A stretch of DNA of 9,106 nt from Lachnospiraceae bacterium (GTDB lineage Bacteria > Bacillota_A > Clostridia > Lachnospirales > Lachnospiraceae), in the NCBI GenBank assembly GCA_017553665.1, contig JAFZKM010000194.1, positions 1-9,106 on the forward strand, written 5' to 3'. This document shows positions 6,568 through 9,106 of this stretch, piece by piece (within the stretch, counting starts at the first letter, position 1; the number at the start of each line of letters is the position of its first letter). Below the pieces are notes generated by a model, which was not told the origin of the DNA, did not search any database, and saw only the letters and a program-made list of their open reading frames with translations. Both the position numbers and the translations under genes were made by a program.

Positions 6568-6602
6568 TTGTGTATATTTTTATTTTTTTATGGAGGCTTT
6601 TT

Positions 6603-6803
6603 ATGAAAAACGGCACAGTTAAGTGGTTCAATGCTAAGAAGGGCTTCGGCTTCATCTCTGACGAAGAGGGCAACGATGTATTCGTTCATTTCTCAGCATT
6701 AAACATGGATGGCTTCAAGGTTCTTGAAGAGGGTGAGAAGGTTACATTCGACGTTGTAGACGGCGAGAAGGGACCTCAGGCTGCTAACGTTACAAAGTGC
6801 TGA
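6603..6803 (+). CDS. CspA-family cold-shock protein
   Basis: This is a 66-residue single cold-shock domain, the usual size for CspA-type RNA chaperones that bind single-stranded RNA or DNA and melt mRNA structure. RNP1 is KGFGFI (residues 13-18) and RNP2 is VFVHF (26-30), with the N-terminal GTVKWFN stretch intact. The ATG is set by GGAGG at 6592-6596 six bases upstream; the frame is open back to an ATG at 6540, but that extension (with VYIFIFLW) reads through the T-rich leader and is not family sequence. It ends with TGA followed directly by TAG. Codon choice looks biased toward a narrow set (GTT, ACA, AAG, GGC), as in a highly expressed gene. It diverges from the BTAD regulator and stands alone before a strong terminator. 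Paralog name cannot be assigned. Confidence 0.96.
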   Translation: MKNGTVKWFNAKKGFGFISDEEGNDVFVHFSALNMDGFKVLEEGEKVTFDVVDGEKGPQAANVTKC

Positions 6804-6897
6804 TAGCTGCCGGCGTGAAGTTTATTCGAAGTGCTAATAGATTTTCATCAACCATATTGATACAGATATATTAGAACCAGGGTATTTTACGCAATCC
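6804..6897 (+). other. csp 3' untranslated region
   Basis: These AT-rich bases lie between the csp stop and the terminator. I see no convincing frame, RNA gene or repeat in them. The length is somewhat generous for a 3' tail, but no structured small RNA stands out. Confidence 0.5.
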
Positions 6898-6934
6898 AAA
6901 AAGAAGCTCACTTTTGCGGTGAGCTTCTTTTTTT
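6898..6934. terminator. Strong bidirectional intrinsic terminator
   Basis: An 11-bp perfect stem (6901-6911 with 6919-6929, arm AAGAAGCTCAC) closes a 7-base loop. The plus strand continues in a T-run to 6934, and A residues on the left give a T-run on the minus strand. It ends the csp transcript about 95 bases after its stop and can also end the convergent amidase operon. Confidence 0.93.
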
Positions 6935-6949
6935 ATGCAATGATCCGTA

Positions 6950-7858
6950 TCATTCGTTTTTGGGCGTCAGTCCGAGGTAATTCGCTATTCCCTTAGCGTT
7001 TGCCTCTCCCAGGGCCTTTAAGCCTTCTTCGGAAGTAATGAACTTCTGGTCGTGCTCGTTATCCATAAAGCACTGTTCCACGATTATGCCGGGTATATCA
7101 CGGTTCGCGCAGTGGCGGTTTATCGCGTAATAATCGAGAGCCTTTCCCTCCGAGTCAAACATATCGTTGCTCTTGCGCATATTTACGCCGCGGTTCGCAA
7201 GTCCCAGGGCTTCAAACTCGTCCATGATGCAGTGGCCCAGTTCAAAGGTCAGGTCATGAACATTGGCGCGTCTCGATCCCCATATCTCGGTACCCTGGAG
7301 CTGATGAGCGTCCGTAGCGTTAAAGTGGATGCTTACCAGGCAGTCCGCGCCGACCTGTCTTGCAAGATCGCATCGCATCTCCAGGTCCTTCTTTTTGTCG
7401 CGGTCCATGATCGTGTCGTCTTCCCTGGTCATGTACACTTCTATGTCAATGTAATTCTCAATAAGATAATCTCTTGCGTACATCGCAACTTTCAGCGTGA
7501 TGTCCTTTTCCTGAAGACCCGCGTAGCACGCGCCGCTGTCATATCCGCCGTGTCCGGGATCGAATACCACCTTGTGCTTCGGAAGGTCCGGAGTGGGCGT
7601 AGGCTCAGGCGTGGGTGTAGCCGTGGGTTCGGGAGTAGGTGTAGGCGAAGGACTCGGAGTCGGAGAAAGCTCCTTTGAGGGCTCCGGTGCGGCATCCGTC
7701 GCCGAAGCGCCGTTATTCTCCGCCGCTCTGTCCGCGGATGTTCCGGACGCTGTATTCGCGGTCTCCTGCGCTTTCTTATCCTTCATGCAGCTCGACAATG
7801 TAAACGCCGCGGCCATCAGTAAAAGTACTGCCAGGCTGCATATCAAAACCTTTTTCAT
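6950..7858 (-). CDS. Lipoprotein N-acetylmuramoyl-L-alanine amidase (Amidase_3)
   Basis: Amidase_3 enzymes use zinc to cut the bond between MurNAc and L-Ala in peptidoglycan. This 302-residue protein has a type II signal peptide with lipobox LSSC and lipidated Cys24, so it should be anchored on the outer face of the membrane. An Ala/Ser-rich and then Pro/Thr-rich spacer (about 25-93) leads to the catalytic domain (about 95-297). Zinc ligands are His103 (DPGHGG), Glu117 (LQEKD) and His178 (SIHFNA), and the catalytic Glu261 is in IIVEQCFM; the site is complete. The ATG is followed by a classic KK-hydrophobic signal, but its ribosome site is weak (GGAG 12 bases upstream). The gene lies 48 nt downstream of the other amidase with no terminator between, so they are probably one operon ending at the 6898-6934 terminator. 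CwlD-like or cell-separation roles are both possible. Confidence 0.94.
   Translation of the reverse strand: MKKVLICSLAVLLLMAAAFTLSSCMKDKKAQETANTASGTSADRAAENNGASATDAAPEPSKELSPTPSPSPTPTPEPTATPTPEPTPTPDLPKHKVVFDPGHGGYDSGACYAGLQEKDITLKVAMYARDYLIENYIDIEVYMTREDDTIMDRDKKKDLEMRCDLARQVGADCLVSIHFNATDAHQLQGTEIWGSRRANVHDLTFELGHCIMDEFEALGLANRGVNMRKSNDMFDSEGKALDYYAINRHCANRDIPGIIVEQCFMDNEHDQKFITSEEGLKALGEANAKGIANYLGLTPKNE
7580..7666 (-). repeat. Pro/Thr-rich linker repeat in the lipoprotein amidase
   Basis: Residues 65-93 are almost entirely Pro, Thr, Ser and Glu in a PTPTPE-like pattern, encoded by imperfect short tandem units. Such linkers commonly span the wall between a membrane anchor and a catalytic domain. 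Tandem units of this kind may change length by slippage. Confidence 0.75.
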
Positions 7859-7906
7859 GTCGTTTAAGATCTCCGTTCAGATTACTGTTATCAAACGCTG
7901 ACTATT

Positions 7907-9106
7907 CTACTGTTTTGAGAAATATAAGTCAATACCGTCGGCAATGCCCACAACCAGCTTCGTGCGGTAATCGTCTGTGGCCATAAGCTTATCCTCCGCA
8001 TCGTTCGACATATAGCCCATCTCCACGATGCTTACGGGCACCTGGCTCCAGTTGATGCCTGTCATGTTGTCGACCTCACTCACATAGCGCATCTTCGCTC
8101 CCGTGCGGCCGACCATAGTCGTGAGCAGCGAATCCGAGAGCAGGCGGCTCTGCGCGTACAGGCTCGCGTTATAGGGATTCGATGATGTCATGCAGATAGT
8201 CTCAATGCCGTGCGCATCTGTATTTGAGCTGCTGTTCGCGTGGATCCTCACAAAAGCGTCGACTCCAGCGTCATTCGCGATCTTCGCTCTCTCAACGTTC
8301 GAGATATCCACATCATTGGTCGTACGTGTCATGATGACCGTATAACCTCTCTCTTCAAGCTCGGCCTTTAACGCGAGTGAAATATCAAGATTAAACTGAT
8401 ATTCTGCTATTCCGGTGTAATTGCCTGCCGTTCCCGAAGAAACCTTTGTCTTCATCTCTGAAGAACCGGGTCCTATCGGTTCGGTATCGTAATTGCCGTG
8501 AAGCTGGTGTCCGGGATCGATGCAGACGGTTTTGCCCGCGCCGGCGCCGTAATAAGAAGCCTTATCTAAGGCAGCGGAGGTGCCGCCATTCGCCACCTCC
8601 GTATTGTCGTCAGTATTATTGTTTGCTTCGGGTTCTCCCTCGTCGGGCTCGGGCTCGACCACGGTATCGATCGAGTCAACCGCGCGTATGATCAGTCTGG
8701 TCGCGATGTAGCATTCCTGACCGTCATAGATAACCCTGGTCCATTCCTCGTTGTAGCCTGTTCTTTCAAGTCTCTTGCCCTCTTCGAGGTGCGCGACCTT
8801 CTCGGTGTCTGTCGAGCATCCGAGTCTTAAGTTGACTCCGTCCTTTGTATCAACGTAATCTGCCTTTGATTCGAACTTGTAGCCGAATGTAAGGTCGGAT
8901 ATGGGTGTGGGCGTCGCGGGTACGGGTGTGGCCGTAGGAGCCTCTGTGGGCGCTTCTGTGGGTGCCTGGGTGGGATCCGCGGGAGCCGTGGGATCTGTCG
9001 CAGCGGTAGGCTCCGAAACATCGGGCGTGGGATCGTTCTGCGCGGTCTGAGTAGGCGTGGCCGCCTCATCCGTAGGCTTTGACGCAGCCTCGGTAGGCTT
9101 TGTCGC
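7907..9106 (-). CDS. SH3-domain N-acetylmuramoyl-L-alanine amidase, N-terminus outside window
   Basis: The frame is open from the right edge to the TAG at 7907, giving 399 visible residues; a GTG at 8662 is only an internal codon. In order there is a Thr/Pro/Ala-rich linker (1-68) and a bacterial SH3-like domain (about 81-141, with DGVNLRLG and LEEGKRLERTGYNEEWTRV). An Asp/Glu/Asn-rich spacer follows (about 149-175), then Amidase_3 (about 190-399). Zinc ligands are His200 (DPGHQ), Glu235 (GIAEYQFN) and His289 (RIHANSS), and the catalytic Glu362 is in SIVEMGYMSN. The 34-residue gap from the first His to the Glu, against 13 in the neighbouring amidase, marks a different subtype. A signal peptide or membrane anchor is expected upstream but not visible. 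SH3 domains usually bind the cell wall, so this is probably an exported wall hydrolase, co-transcribed with the lipoprotein amidase. Confidence 0.93.
   Translation of the reverse strand, partial: ATKPTEAASKPTDEAATPTQTAQNDPTPDVSEPTAATDPTAPADPTQAPTEAPTEAPTATPVPATPTPISDLTFGYKFESKADYVDTKDGVNLRLGCSTDTEKVAHLEEGKRLERTGYNEEWTRVIYDGQECYIATRLIIRAVDSIDTVVEPEPDEGEPEANNNTDDNTEVANGGTSAALDKASYYGAGAGKTVCIDPGHQLHGNYDTEPIGPGSSEMKTKVSSGTAGNYTGIAEYQFNLDISLALKAELEERGYTVIMTRTTNDVDISNVERAKIANDAGVDAFVRIHANSSSNTDAHGIETICMTSSNPYNASLYAQSRLLSDSLLTTMVGRTGAKMRYVSEVDNMTGINWSQVPVSIVEMGYMSNDAEDKLMATDDYRTKLVVGIADGIDLYFSKQ
8903..8992 (+). other. Two potential G-quadruplex motifs
   Basis: On the plus strand (template for the amidase) four GGG runs lie at 8903-8926 with loops of 3, 6 and 3 bases. 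Five GGG runs lie at 8960-8992 with loops of 5, 1, 6 and 6. Both meet the usual G3, loop 1-7 pattern. They result from Pro CCC codons in the linker; folding in the cell is not shown. Confidence 0.55.
8903..9106 (-). repeat. Thr/Pro/Ala-rich linker region with G-rich template strand
   Basis: The first 68 visible codons of the SH3-amidase are Pro, Thr, Ala, Asp and Glu in imperfect short repeats (APTEAPTE, ATPTP) and continue past the window edge. The opposite strand is rich in GGG runs. It matches the type of linker seen in the adjacent amidase but is longer. Confidence 0.75.

Noticed and set aside
6540..6602. N-terminal extension of the cold-shock protein from ATG 6540
   Set aside because: It translates the promoter-proximal leader; the GGAGG site at 6592-6596 and the family N-terminus both fix the start at 6603.
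7052..7678. Plus-strand open frame opposite the lipoprotein amidase
   Set aside because: The amidase active site on the minus strand is complete; the antisense protein has an Arg-rich tail produced by the reverse of the Pro/Thr repeat.
7907..8662. Amidase gene beginning at GTG 8662
   Set aside because: The frame stays open to the window edge and encodes an SH3 domain and linker upstream, so GTG 8662 is an internal Val codon.
1..9106. Mobile elements, CRISPR arrays, tRNA/rRNA genes, riboswitches
   Set aside because: No transposase, integrase, regularly spaced repeats or recognisable structural RNA was seen; gaps between genes are short and are mostly explained by promoters and a terminator.

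Overview
The window looks like ordinary chromosomal DNA from an anaerobic, low-to-moderate GC Firmicute, most likely a member of the Clostridia (Lachnospiraceae-like). I infer this from the gene families: clostridial-type Amidase_3 hydrolases with Pro/Thr-rich linkers and an SH3 domain, a BTAD regulator with a GGDEF-like tail, and a short single-domain PilZ protein. Strong AGGAGG-type ribosome sites and clear sigma-A-type promoters agree with this. Genus cannot be fixed by reading alone. I see no mobile element, CRISPR array, tRNA or rRNA.

Layout. Positions 1-2881 (minus strand) hold a nucleotide-sugar operon read ugd > rfbA > rfbD, making UDP-glucuronate and feeding dTDP-rhamnose synthesis. 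The rfbD frame is broken by an in-frame amber codon just before a conserved motif, and the same frame continues to the window edge. Positions 2882-3655 (minus) encode a PIG-L/LmbE-type zinc deacetylase. It is divergent from dapF (3823-4734, plus), the meso-diaminopimelate epimerase, and the two promoters sit back to back. A PilZ-domain c-di-GMP receptor follows on the plus strand (4806-5159) with its own promoter. It converges on a minus-strand regulator (5188-6405) made of a winged helix, a BTAD domain and a degenerate GGDEF-like domain. A cold-shock protein gene (6603-6803, plus) diverges from that regulator and ends at a strong bidirectional terminator. On the other side lie two tandem minus-strand cell-wall amidases: a lipoprotein (6950-7858), and an SH3-amidase (7907 to the right edge) whose N-terminus is outside the window.

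How they fit together. Most genes serve the cell envelope: sugar nucleotides for surface polysaccharide, a putative sugar deacetylase, the peptidoglycan precursor meso-DAP, and two peptidoglycan hydrolases. The PilZ protein and the pseudo-GGDEF regulator add a possible second-messenger layer. That link is inference from proximity only.

No gene-free stretch exceeds 300 bases. The largest gaps are 3656-3822, 6406-6602 and 6804-6949; they hold divergent promoters, divergent promoters with a leader hairpin, and a 3' untranslated region with a terminator, respectively. I did not find a clearly new system. The best leads are the interrupted rfbD, the BTAD/pseudo-GGDEF regulator beside PilZ, and G-quadruplex-capable DNA in the second amidase's linker.
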